Assembly: GCA_025618425.1 (NCBI GenBank)
Contig: CM046836.1
Location: 29,034,140 to 29,098,139 of the forward strand
Length of the DNA stretch: 64,000 nucleotides
Source of the DNA: Heliocidaris tuberculata
Lineage: Eukaryota > Echinodermata > Echinoidea > Camarodonta > Echinometridae
Reading direction: 5' to 3'
Under the pieces are notes generated by a model. The model worked only from the letters and a program-made list of their open reading frames with translations. It searched no databases and was not told where the DNA came from. The position numbers and the translations under genes are program-made. Below, in pieces: positions 46,840 to 58,514 of this stretch (within the stretch, counting starts at the first letter, position 1; the number at the start of each line of letters is the position of its first letter).

Positions 46840-49800
46840 TCATTCTTAGCTGATTAGTGCTTCAAAAAGAGGAGATACACAGCTTTCTCGTGGTATCGGT
46901 CGGTACTCGGAGCAAGTTGTCTGGACCTTACTGTTTTAACTGAAATCCACCCCATGATATGTACGCTCCACATCAACAATAGCGCCTTAATACAAATTTT
47001 GCATATATTCTCAAAATGAAGTCCCGAATACAAAGTGCTATAAAAACTCGCTCGACATTTCTTATTTTTAGCTGGTTAGTGCTTCAAAAAGAGGAGATAC
47101 TCAGCTTTCTTGTGGTATAGGTCAGTACTCAGAGCAAGTTTTCTGGGTCTTACTGTTCTAACTCAAAGTTGCGACCCACCCCAAGATATTACGCTCCGCA
47201 TTAACCATGTCAACAATAGCGCCTTAATCCAAATTTCGCATAACTCAAAATGAATTCCCGAATACAAAGTGCTATAAAAAGTCGCTCGACATTTGTTATT
47301 CTTAGCTGATTAGTGCTTCAAAAAGAGGAGATACTCAGCTTTCTTGTGGTATAGGTCAGTACTCAGAGCAAGTTTTCTGAGTCTTACTGTTTCAACTCAT
47401 AGTTGCCACCCTCCCCAAGATATTTACGCTCCGCATCAACAATAGCGCCTTAATACAAATTTCGCATAACTCAAAATGAAGTCCCGAATACAAAGTGCTA
47501 TAAAAAGTCGCTCGACATTTCTTATTCTTAGCTGATTAGTGCTTCAAAAAGAGGAGATACTCAGCTTTCTGGTGATATAGGTTGGTACTCGGAGCAAGTT
47601 GTCTGGATCTTACTGTTTTAACTCAAAGTTGCGACCCACCGCAAGATATTTACGCTCCGCACCAACAATAGCGCCTATCCAAATTTCGTATAACTCAAAA
47701 TGAATGTCCCGAATACAAAGTGCTATAAAATGTCGCTCGACATTTCTTATTCTTAGCTGATTAGTGCTTTAAAAAGAGGAGATACTCAGCTTTTTCGTGA
47801 TATAGGTCGGTACTCGGAGCAAGTTGTCTGGATCTTACTGTTTTAACTCAAAGTTGCCACCCTCCCCAAGATATTTACGCTCCGCACCAACAATAGCGCC
47901 TATCCAAATTTCGCATAACTCAAAATGAAGTCCCGAATACAAAGTGCTATAAAAACTCGCTCGACATTTCTTATTCTTAGCTGATTAGTGCTTCAAAAAG
48001 AAGAGATACTCAGCTTTCTGGTGATATAGGTTGGTACTCGGAGCAAGTTGTCTGGATCTTACTGTTTTAACTCAAAGTTGCGACCCACCGCAAGATATTT
48101 ACGCTCCGCACCAACAATAGCGCCTATCCAAATTTCGTATAACTCAAAATGAATGTCCCGAATACAAAGTGCTATAAAATGTCGCTTGACATTTCTTATT
48201 CTTAGCTGATTAGTGCTTCAAAAAGAGGAGATACACAGCTTTCTCGTGGTATCGGTCGGTACTCGGAGCAAGTTGTCTGGACCTTACTGTTTTAACTGAA
48301 ATCCACCCCATGATATGTACGCTCCACATCAACAATAGCGCCTTAATACAAATTTTGCATATATTCTCAAAATGAAGTCCCGAATACAAAGTGCTATAAA
48401 AACTCGCTCGACATTTCTTATTTTTAGCTGGTTAGTGCTTCAAAAAGAGGAGATACTCAGCTTTCTTGTGGTATAGGTCAGTACTCAGAGCAAGTTTTCT
48501 GGGTCTTACTGTTTTAACTCAAAGTTGCGACCCACCCCAAGATATTACGCTCCGCATTAACCATGTCAACAATAGCGCCTTAATCCAAATTTCGCATAAC
48601 TCAAAATGAAGTCCCGAATACAAAGTGCTATAAAAAGTCGCTCGACATTTCTTATTCTTAGCTGATTAGTGCTTCAAAAAGAGGAGATACTCAGCTTTCT
48701 TGTGGTATAGGTCAGTACTCAGAGCAAGTTTTCTGAGTCTTACTGTTTCAACTCAAAGTTGCCACCCTCCCCAAGATATTTACGCTCCGCATCAACAATA
48801 GCGCCTTAATCCAAATTTCGCATAACTCAAAATGAAGTCCCGAATACAAAGTGCTATAAAAAGTCGCTCGACATTTCTTATTCTTAGCTGATTAGTGCTT
48901 CAAAAAGAGGAGATACTCAGCTTTCTCGTGATATAGGTCGGTACTCGGAGCAAGTTGTCTGGATCTTACTGTTTTAACTCAAAGTTGCGACCCACCGCAA
49001 GATATTTACGCTCCGCACCAACAATAGCGCCTATCCAAATTTCGCATAACTCAAAATGAAGTCCCGAATACAAAGTGCTATAAAAAGTCGCTCGACATTT
49101 CTTATTCTTAGCTGATTAGTGCTTCAAAAAGAGGAGATACTCAGCTTTCTGGTGATATAGGTTGGTACTCGGAGCAAGTTGTCTGGATCTTACTGTTTTA
49201 ACTCAAAGTTGCGACCCACCGCAAGATATTTACGCTCCGCACCAACAATAGCGCCTATCCAAATTTCGTATAACTCAAAATGAATGTCCCGAATACAAAG
49301 TGCTATAAAATGTCGCTCGACATTTCTTATTCTTAGCTGATTAGTGCTTCAAAAAGAGGAGATACTCAGCTTTCTTGTGATATAGGTTGGTACTCGGAGC
49401 AAGTTGTCTGGATCTTACTGTTTTAACTCAAAGTTGCGACCCACCGCAAGATATTTACGCTCCGCACCAACAATAGCGCCTATCCAAATTTCGTATAACT
49501 CAAAATGAATGTCCCGAATACAAAGTGCTATAAAATGTCGCTCGACATTTCTTATTCTTAGCTGATTAGTGCTTCAAAAAGAGGAGATACTCAGCTTTCT
49601 CGTGATATAGGTCGGTACTCGGAGCAAGTTGTCTGGATCTTACTGTTTTAACTCAAAGTTGCGGCCCACCGCAAGATATTTACGCTCCGCACCAACAATA
49701 GCGACTATCCAAATTTCGCATAACTCAAAATGAAGTCCCGAATACAAAGTGCTATAAAAAGTCGCTCGACATTTCTTATTCTTAGCTGATTAGTGCTTCA

Positions 49801-50425
49801 AAAAGAAGAGATACTCAGCTTTCTGGTGATATAGGTTGGTACTCGGAGCAAGTTGTCTGGATCTTACTGTTTTAACTCAAAGTTGCGACCCACCGCAAGA
49901 TATTTACGCTCCGCACCAACAATAGCGCCTATCCAAATTTCGCATAACTCAAAATGAAGTCCCGAATACAAAGTGCTATAAAAAGTCGCTCGACATTTCT
50001 TATTCTTAGCTGATTAGTGCTTCAAAAAGAGGAGATACTCAGCTTTTTTGTGATATAGGTCGGTACTCGGAGCAAGTTGTCTGGATCTTACTGTTTTAAC
50101 TCAAAGTTGCCACCCTCCCCAAGATATTAACGCTCCGCATCAACAATGGCGCCTAATACAAATTTCGCATAACTCAAAATAAAGTCCCGAAAACAAAGTG
50201 CTATAAAACCTCGCTCGACATTTCTTATTCTTAGCTGATTAGTTCTTCAAAAAGAGGAGATACTTGGCTTTCTCATGGTATAGGTCAGTACTCGGAGCAA
50301 GTTGTCTGGGTCTTACTGTTTTAACTCAATTGTGACCTACCCCCATTTTTATACGCTCCACTTCAACAATTGCGCCTTAATACAACTTTTGCACAACTCA
50401 AAATGATGTCCTTCAATTAAAGTGA
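46840..50425 (+). repeat. ~225-bp satellite array, plus orientation (about 16 units)
   Basis: Each unit carries, in order, CTGATTAGTGCTTCAAAAAG, AGATACTCAGCTTTC, AGCAAGTT(G/T)TCTG, TCTTACTGTTTTAACTCAA, TACGCTCCGC, CAACAATAGCGCC, CATAACTCAAAATGAAGTCC, GAATACAAAGTGCTATAAAA and GCTCGACATTTCTTATTCTT. Unit starts near 46849, 47070, 47304, 47530, 47755 and 47979 give 221-234 bp spacing. Edge units are more diverged. No open frame persists through the units. Confidence 0.95.
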
Positions 50426-50706
50426 TATAAAAACTAGCTCCTTATAATGATTATCCAGTGCAAAATTAGTGTTTTAAAGATGTTCTAAATGCTTAATGTT
50501 CTAAAGCTCTGTGGCTTTGTTCCCTCGTATGTTTTTCAGGATCTCGTAATTTCGCCGCTCAATATAGGACTTAGTTCATAACTATTGCGTTTTCTTAGGG
50601 TTAAAAATTCGAAATTTTATAACTCCATTTTCTTTTCTCGAGCATATAAGTTTCTTAGGGTCTTGTTAAATTCTACGCCCCAATATGAAATAAAGTGCAT
50701 AAGGTA

Positions 50707-51391
50707 CAGTGGCGTAACCAGGATTTTTCAATGGGGGGGGGGGGGGGGGCAGACGTGAAGGATCCAACCGCGTAGCCATGGTAGCCAAGATTTCATTTTA
50801 GGGGGGGGGTGTGAGCACGAAAAGCGTGCTCCCCATGGGGGTGGGTGCAGGGAGGGGGGGGGGGGGGCTTTACCCCTCTCGCGCGAAGTGCGAAAGCTCT
50901 GACATTTTATAGCAAATTTGAGAGAAAGATAACGGCTCGTAGCACCTTTTTTTAAGGCGAAAAGTTAGTTCGACGACCGGACTGCTTTTTAATTATTTCG
51001 ACGCAATACTGCACTGTATGTAAAAGGGGTGGGTGCAGGGAGGGGGAAGTTTCCCCCTTCCCACGCGAAGCGCGAAAGCTCTGACGTTTTAGCAAATTTG
51101 AGAAAAATATAACGGCCCGTAGCACCTTTTTTTAGGCGGAAATTTAGTTCGACGACCGGACTGCTTTTCAATTATTTGGGCGCAATGTTGCACTGTATGT
51201 AACAAGGGTGGGTGTAGGGAGGGGGGAGTTTCTGAAGTTTAGCAAATTTTGAGAGAAAGATAACGGCTCGTAGTGCCTTTTTAGGCATTTTTCTCTCACT
51301 TCCCCCGCTTTTTCGCTCTCGATTTTCTTTTTTTTTTTAGGGGCTGAATAAGGGGGCCATGGCCCCATTGTGCCCCCTGTCTACGCCAGTG
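50707..51391. mobile_element. TIR element with GTGGCGTA ends and internal ~170-bp repeats
   Basis: Ends CAGTGGCGTAACCAGG and CCTGTCTACGCCAGTG are imperfect inverted copies. Inside are about three tandem copies with GGGTGGGTGCAGGGAGGGGG, CGCGAAAGCTCTGAC, AAATTTGAGA, AACGGC(T/C)CGTAGCACC and GTTCGACGACCGGACTGC. Several long G runs. It lies in the spacer between the two satellite arrays. Confidence 0.6.
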
Positions 51392-51519
51392 ATAAGGTAA
51401 CATTTTACAACATTCGAAAGAAAAGAAATTCGTTAACGTGCTAAATTTCTCGAAATTGTGTTTCGCTTTTTTGTTATAATTCTGCACTACGTAAATAGGA
51501 TGAATTTAATAGAATATAG

Positions 51520-51915
51520 TGCCATTTTTTCTGAAAAATGCCCCATTTCTCTCTGATAAGTGCCCTTTTTTTACTACTAAAAGTGCCCCTTTTCCTTTCT
51601 GAAAAGTGCCCTTGCTCTTTTTTTAGTGTCCTTTTTTCTCCTTCTAAAAAGTGCCCCTTTTCAAATCAGATAATTTCCACATTATCTCTCTAATAAGTGC
51701 CCTTTTCTCCTTTTGAAAAGAGCCCCTTTTCAAACCTGATAATTGCCACCTTATCTCTCTAATAAGTACCCTTTTCTCCTTCTGATAAGTGCCCCTTTTA
51801 CTATCTAATATGTGCCCTTTTCCTCTTCTCATAAGTGCACCTTTTCACCTCTTATAAGTGCCATTTTCCACCTCTAATAAGAGCCCTTTCCTCTTCTTAT
51901 ATAAGTGTCCCCCTT
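51520..51915. repeat. AAGTGCCCCTTTT minisatellite
   Basis: About 15 imperfect short units (AATAAGTGCCCTTTTCTCC / TGAAAAGTGCCCC). In the spacer between the inverted satellite arrays; non-coding. Confidence 0.85.
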
Positions 51916-52669
51916 TTACCTACATTTCCAATTGTTTCTGTTTTTGTTTTTACCAGAAGAGCCATATCTAGCTTCAAAGAATGGGTGAGGCTTTATGTAG
52001 TAACAGATACCCATATTACTACTCTACAATGAATGCAGCGGAGCAAGAGGGGCACAATGCCCACCCCCCCCCCCCCCCCCCAGCAAAGGATTTCTCATTC
52101 CGCTCGCTCGAATGTGCCCATAATTTACACCAAGTAAGGGCAATCTTTTCTGAAAATTTTCCAAAAACTCAGTCGCTACGCTCGCTCGCTTATATAGTAT
52201 ATAATGCTATCGAGCAGATCGCATAAAGTATGTTATACATGTATATTGGTGTAATCCTAAAGAAAACGACCGGGTTAATGTACAAATTAAAAAGATCATT
52301 CCCCCAAAATGAATTTGCTGTTGTCATTTTTATTATATCGCTGTAAATAATGCACAACTCAAAGACTTCAGCAATAGAAAAAAAAAGTCCGAAAATTTTT
52401 GCTCGCTCTCTCCCACATGAGTTGTTAGTCCATTACACACAACTGCAAATTGGGGAAGCTCAAGTAGTGTCCAGAACCACAATAAAAAGGAAGAAGGTGA
52501 TGCTTGATAATAATCATATTAATTAGAATGTAGGGTAATACCAATATCACAAAATGGTCCCTTTTCCGCATTATGTTCACCAGTTGTAGGTGCCCCATTT
52601 CACAAAAAAGTGCCATTTTTTGCTGGTGCCCCCCACTTTGAAGGACGCTCCGTCGCCCTTGCCTATACC

Positions 52670-55600
52670 ACATGAAAGCTGAGTATCTCTTCTTTTTGAA
52701 GCACTAACAAGCTAAGAATTAGAAAAATCGAGCGAGTGTTAATATTACTTTTATTGAAGGACTTCATTTTGAGTTAATATGCGAAATTTGGATTAAGGTG
52801 CAATTTGTTGATGCGGAGCGTACATATCTTCGGGTGGGTCGCAACTTTGAGTTAAAACAGTAAGATCCAGACAACTTGCTCCGAGTACCGACCTATATCA
52901 CGAAAAAGCTGAGTATCTCCTCGTTTTGAAGCACTAATCAGCTAAGAATAAGAAATGTCGAGTGAGTTTTTATAGCACTTTGGATTCAGGACTTCATTTT
53001 TAGTAGTTGCGAAATTTGGATTAAGGCGCTATTGTTGATGAGGAGCGTATAATATCTTGGGGTTGTTCGCAACTTTGAGTTAAAACAGTAAGATCCAGAC
53101 AACTTGCTCCGAGTACCGACCTATATCACAAGAAAGCTGAGTATCTCCTCTTTTTGAAGCACTAATCAGCTAAGAATAAGAAATGTCGAGCGAGTTTTTA
53201 TAGCACTTTGTATTCGGGACTTCATTTTGAGTTATGCGAAATTTGTATTAGGCGCTATTGTTGATGCGGAGCGTTAATATCTTGGGGAGGGTGGCAACTT
53301 TGAGTTAAAACAGTAAGATCCAGACAACTTCCTCCGAGTACCGACCTATATCACAAGAAAGCTGAGTATCTCCTCTTTTTGAAGCACTAATCAGCTAAGA
53401 ATAAGAAATTTCGAGTGAGTTTTTATAGCACTTTGTATTCGGGACTTCATTTTGAGTTATGCGAAATTTGTATTAGGCGCTATTGTTGATGCGGAGCGTT
53501 AATATCTTGGGGAGGGTGGCAACTTTGAGTTAAAACACTAAGATCCAGACAACTTGCTCCGAGTACCGACCTATATCACAAGAAAGCTGAGTATCTCCTC
53601 TTTTTGAAGCACTAATCAGCTAAGAATAAGAAATTTCGAGTGAGTTTTTATAGCACTTTGTATTCGGGACTTCATTTTGAGTTATGCGAAATTTGGATAG
53701 GCGCTATTGTTGGTGCGGAGCGTAAATATCTTGCGGTGGGCCGCAACTTTGAGTTAAAACAGTAAGATCCAGACAACTTGCTCCGAGTACCGACCTATAT
53801 CACGAGAAAGCTGAGTATCTCCTCTTTTTGAAGCACTAATCAGCTAAGAATAAGAAATGTCGAGCGACATTTTATAGCACTTTGTATTCGGGACATTCAT
53901 TTTGAGTTATACGAAATTTGGATAGGCGCTATTGTTGGTGCGGAGCGTAAATATCTTGCGGTGGGTCGCAACTTTGAGTTAAAACAGTAAGATCCAGACA
54001 ACTTGCTCCGAGTACCAACCTATATCACCAGAAAGCTGAGTATCTCCTCTTTTTGAAGCACTAATCAGCTAAGAATAAGAAATGTCGAGCGACATTTTAT
54101 AGCACTTTGTATTCGGGACATTCATTTTGAGTTATGCGAAATGTGTATTAGGCGCTATTGTTGAAGTGGAGCGTTAATATCTGGGGGAGGGTGGCAACTT
54201 TGAGTTAAAACAGTAAGATCGAGACAACTTGCTCCGAGTACCGACCTATACCACAATAAAGCTGAATATCTCCTCTATTTGAAACACTAATCAGCTAAGA
54301 ATAAGAAATGTCGAGCGACATTTTATAGCACTTTGTATTCGGGACTTCATTTTGAGTTATGCGAAATTTGTATTAGGCGCCATTGTTGATGCGGAGCGTT
54401 AATATCTTGGGGAGGGTGGCAACTTTGAGTTAAAACAGTAAGATCCAGACAACTTGCTCCGAGTACCGACCTATATCACGAGAAAGCTGAGTATCTCCTC
54501 TTTTTGAAGCACTAATCAGCTAAGAATAAGAAATGTCGAGCGAGTTTTTATAGCACTTTGTATTCGGGACTTCATTTTGAGTTATGCGAATGTTGTATTT
54601 AGGCGCTATTGTTGAAGTGGAGCGTATAAATAACGGGGGTAGGTCACAATTGAGTTAAAACAGTAAGACCCAGACAACTTGCTCCGAGTACTGACCTATA
54701 CCACAATAAAGCTGAATATCTCCTCTATTTGAAACACTAATCAGCTAAGAATAAGAAATGTCGAGCGAGTTTTTATAGCACTTTGTATTCGGGACTTCAT
54801 TTTGAGTTATGCGAATGTTGTATTAAGGCGCAATTGTTGAAGTGGAGCGTATAAAAATGGGGGTAGGTCACAATTGAGTTAAAACAGTAAGACCCAGACA
54901 ACTTGCTCCGAGTACTGACCTATACCATGAGAAAGCCAAGTATCTCCTCTTTTTGAAGAACTAATCAGCTAAGAATAAGAAATGTCAAGCGAGTTTTTAT
55001 AGCACTTTGTATTCGGGACTTGATTTTGAGTTATGCGAAATTTGGATTAGGCGCTATTGTTGATGCGGAGCGTTAATATCTTGGGGAGGGTGGCAACTTT
55101 GAGTTAAAACAGTAAGATCCAGACAACTTGCTCCGAGTACCGACCTATATCACAAGAAAGCTGAGTATCTCCTCTTTTTGAAGCACTAATCAGCTAAGAA
55201 TAAGAAATGTCAAGCGACATTTTATAGCACTTTGTATTCGGGACTTCATTTTGAGTTATGCGAAATTTGTATTAGGCGCCATTGTTGATGCGGAGCGTAA
55301 ATATCTTGGGGAGGGTGGCAACTTTGAGTTAAAACAGTAAGATCCAGACAACTTGCTCCGAGTACCGACCTATATCACGAGAAAGCTGAGTATCTCCTCT
55401 TTTTGAAGCACTAATCAGCTAAGAATAAGAAATGTCGAGCGAGTTTTTATAGCACTTTGTATTCGGGACTTCATTTTGAGTTATGCGAATGTTGTATTAA
55501 GGCGCAATTGTTGAAGTGGAGCGTATAAAAATGGGGGTAGGTCACAATTGAGTTAAAACAGTAAGACCCAGACAACTTGCTCCGAGTACTGACCTATACC

Positions 55601-57725
55601 ATGAGAAAGCCAAGTATCTCCTCTTTTTGAAGAACTAATCAGCTAAGAATAAGAAATGTCAAGCGAGTTTTTATAGCACTTTGTATTCGGGACTTGATTT
55701 TGAGTTATGCGAAATTTGGATTAGGCGCTATTGTTGATGCGGAGCGTTAATATCTTGGGGAGGGTGGCAACTTTGAGTTAAAACAGTAAGATCCAGACAA
55801 CTTGCTCCGAGTATCGACCTATATCACAAGAAAGCTGAGTATCTCCTCTTTTTGAAGCACTAATCAGCTAAGAATAAGAAATGTCAAGCGACATTTTATA
55901 GCACTTTGTATTCGGGACTTCATTTTGAGTTATGCGAAATTTGTATTAGGCGCTATTGTTGATGCGGAGCGTAAATATCTTGGGGAGGGTGGCAACTTTG
56001 AGTTAAAACAGTAAGATCCAGACAACTTGCTCCGAGTACCGACCTATATCACGAGAAAGCTGAGTATCTCCTCTTTTTGAAGCACTAATCAGCTAAGAAT
56101 AAGAAATGTCGAGCGAGTTTTTATAGCACTTTGTATTCGGGACTTCATTTTGAGTTATGCGAATGTTGTATTTAGGCGCTATTGTTGAAGTGGAGCGTAT
56201 AAATAACGGGGGTAGGTCACAATTGAGTTAAAACAGTAAGACCCAGACAACTTGCTCCGAGTACTGACCTATACCACAATAAAGCTGAATATCTCCTCTA
56301 TTTGAAACACTAATCAGCTAAGAATAAGAAATGTCGAGCGACATTTTATAGCACTTTGTATTCGGGACTTCATTTTGAGTTATGCGAAATTTGTATTAGG
56401 CGCCATTGTTGAAGTGGAGCGTATAAATAACGGGGGTAGGTCACAATTGAGTTAAAACAGTAAGACCCAGACAACTTGCTCCGAGTACTGACCTATACCA
56501 CAATAAAGCTGAATATCTCCTCTATTTGAAACACTAATCAGCTAAGAATAAGAAATGTCGAGCGAGTTTTTATAGCACTTTGTATTCGGGACTTCATTTT
56601 GAGTTATGCGAATGTTGTATTAAGGCGCAATTGTTGAAGTGGAGCGTATAAAAATGGGGGTAGGTCACAATTGAGTTAAAACAGTAAGACCCAGACAACT
56701 TGCTCCGAGTACTGACCTATACCATGAGAAAGCCAAGTATCTCCTCTTTTTGAAGAACTAATCAGCTAAGAATAAGAAATGTCGAGCGAGGTTTTATAGC
56801 ACTTTGCATTCGGGACTTTATTTTGAGTTATGCGAAATTTGTATTAGGCGCCATTGTTGATGCGGAGCGTTAATATCTTGGGGAGGGTGGCAACTTTGAG
56901 TTAAAACAGTAAGATCCAGACAACTTGCTCCGAGTACCGACCTATATCACAAAAAAGCTGAGTATCTCCTCTTTTTGAAGCACTAATCAGCTAAGAATAA
57001 GAAATGTCGAGCGACATTTTATAGCACTTTGTATTCGGGACTTCATTTTGAGTTATGCGAAATGTGTATTAGGCGCTATTGTTGGTGCGGAGCGTAAATA
57101 TCTTGCGGTGGGTGGCAACTTTGAGTTAAAACAGTAAGATCCAGACAACTTGCTCCGAGTACCGACCTATATCACGAGAAAACTGAGTATCTCATCTTTT
57201 TGAAGCACTAATCAGCTAAGAATAAGAAATGTCGAGCGAGTTTTTATAGCACTTTGTATTCGGGACTTCATTTTGAGTTATGCGAAATTTGGATAGGCGC
57301 TATTGTTGGTGCGGAGCGTAAATATTTTGCGGTGGGTGGCAACTTTGAGTTAAAACAGTAAGATCCAGACAACTTGCTCCGAGTACCGACCTATATCATG
57401 AAAAAGCTGAGTATCTCCTCTTTTTGAAGCACTAATCAGCTAAGAATAAGAAATGTCGAGCGAGTTTTTATAGCACTTTGTATTCGGGACTTCATTTTGA
57501 GTTATGCGAAATGTGTATTAGGCCCTATTGTTGGTGCGGAGCGTAAATATCTTGCGGTAGGTCACAATTGAGTTAAAACAGTAAGACCCAGACAACTTGC
57601 TCCGAGTACTGACCTATACCACAATAAAGCTGAATATCTCCTCTATTTGAAACACTAATCAGCTAAGAATCAGAAATGTCGAACGAGTTTTTATATTACT
57701 TTTATTGAAGAACTTCAATTTGAGT
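52670..57725 (-). repeat. ~225-bp satellite array, minus orientation (about 22 units)
   Basis: Same unit as 46840-50425 but in inverse complement (for example GAAAGCTGAGTATCTCCTC, GAAGCACTAATCAGC, ACTTGCTCCGAGTACCGACC). The first and last units share a variant with TTACTTTTATTGAAG. Variant units with CCATGAGAAAGCCAAGTA recur near 54925, 55597 and 56720, showing multi-unit duplication. Confidence 0.95.
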
Positions 57726-58232
57726 TGCGAGTAGTCCTGCGCCACAGTAAGCCGCTCACGATTACGTGTATTAAAATGTTAGATTTCCAATATTTTTTTT
57801 ATATACATCATTCGTATGACCCATAATATTCAAATCGAAAGATAATCATGCTCATGGGCCCATTTTATACCTTTACACATTCCCACACTAGGAAATAAAC
57901 ACCCTTGTGCCTAGTTTTTCTTTTTAGAAAAAAAAATCCTTTTCGATTGGACTTTTCGGCGACACCCTAATTGGTCGCTGAACTTGTGGTCGCCAGATTC
58001 AAGGAGCGGCAATGCAAATGCCCATATTTTGAAAGTATGTAAACATTTTTTGTTATATATTTTAAAATAATTGTAGTTTATTGTAATATATTCTGTATCA
58101 ACGCAATAACAGTATATTTGATGAAATAAGAACGTTTATTTTGACCCGTAAATATTGCATTGTCTCCTGTAATCTGATTAATCCAGTCCCAAACGTTCTC
58201 TTTTGTGTTAGTAGTAGTAGTAGTTGTAGTTC

Positions 58233-58367
58233 TGGGCAGCGTTTCATCAAACGGTCATAAGTACAAGTTCGCCGACATCACATTGAAACGCGTGTATTAA
58301 AACTAACACGCGTTTCAATAGGATGTCGGCGAACTTGTAGTTATGACTGTTTGATGAAACGATGCCC
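58233..58367. mobile_element. Palindromic MITE (first of two adjacent)
   Basis: Edges GGGCAGCGTTTCATCAAAC and inverse GATGAAACGATGCCC. Arms hold AAGTTCGCCGACATC / GATGTCGGCGAACTT and ACGCGT-rich centres. Almost the whole 135 bp can pair. Confidence 0.8.
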
Positions 58368-58368
58368 T

Positions 58369-58506
58369 GGGCATCGTTTCATCAAACCGTCATAAGTACA
58401 AGTTCGCCGACACCCCATTGAAACGCATGTTAATGTTGATAGTATACACGCGTTTCAATGGGATGTCGGCGAACTTGTACTTATGACCGTTTGATGAAAC
58501 GCTGCT
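58369..58506. mobile_element. Palindromic MITE (second of two adjacent)
   Basis: Same arms as the previous element, starting one base after it (GGGCATCGTTTCATCAAAC to GATGAAACGCTGC). Both are near-perfect hairpins of about 137 bp. Confidence 0.8.
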
Positions 58507-58514
58507 CTGTTCTA

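Noticed and set aside
46840..57725. CRISPR-like array
   Set aside because: Units are fully repeated ~225-bp satellites without unique spacers, in an animal genome.
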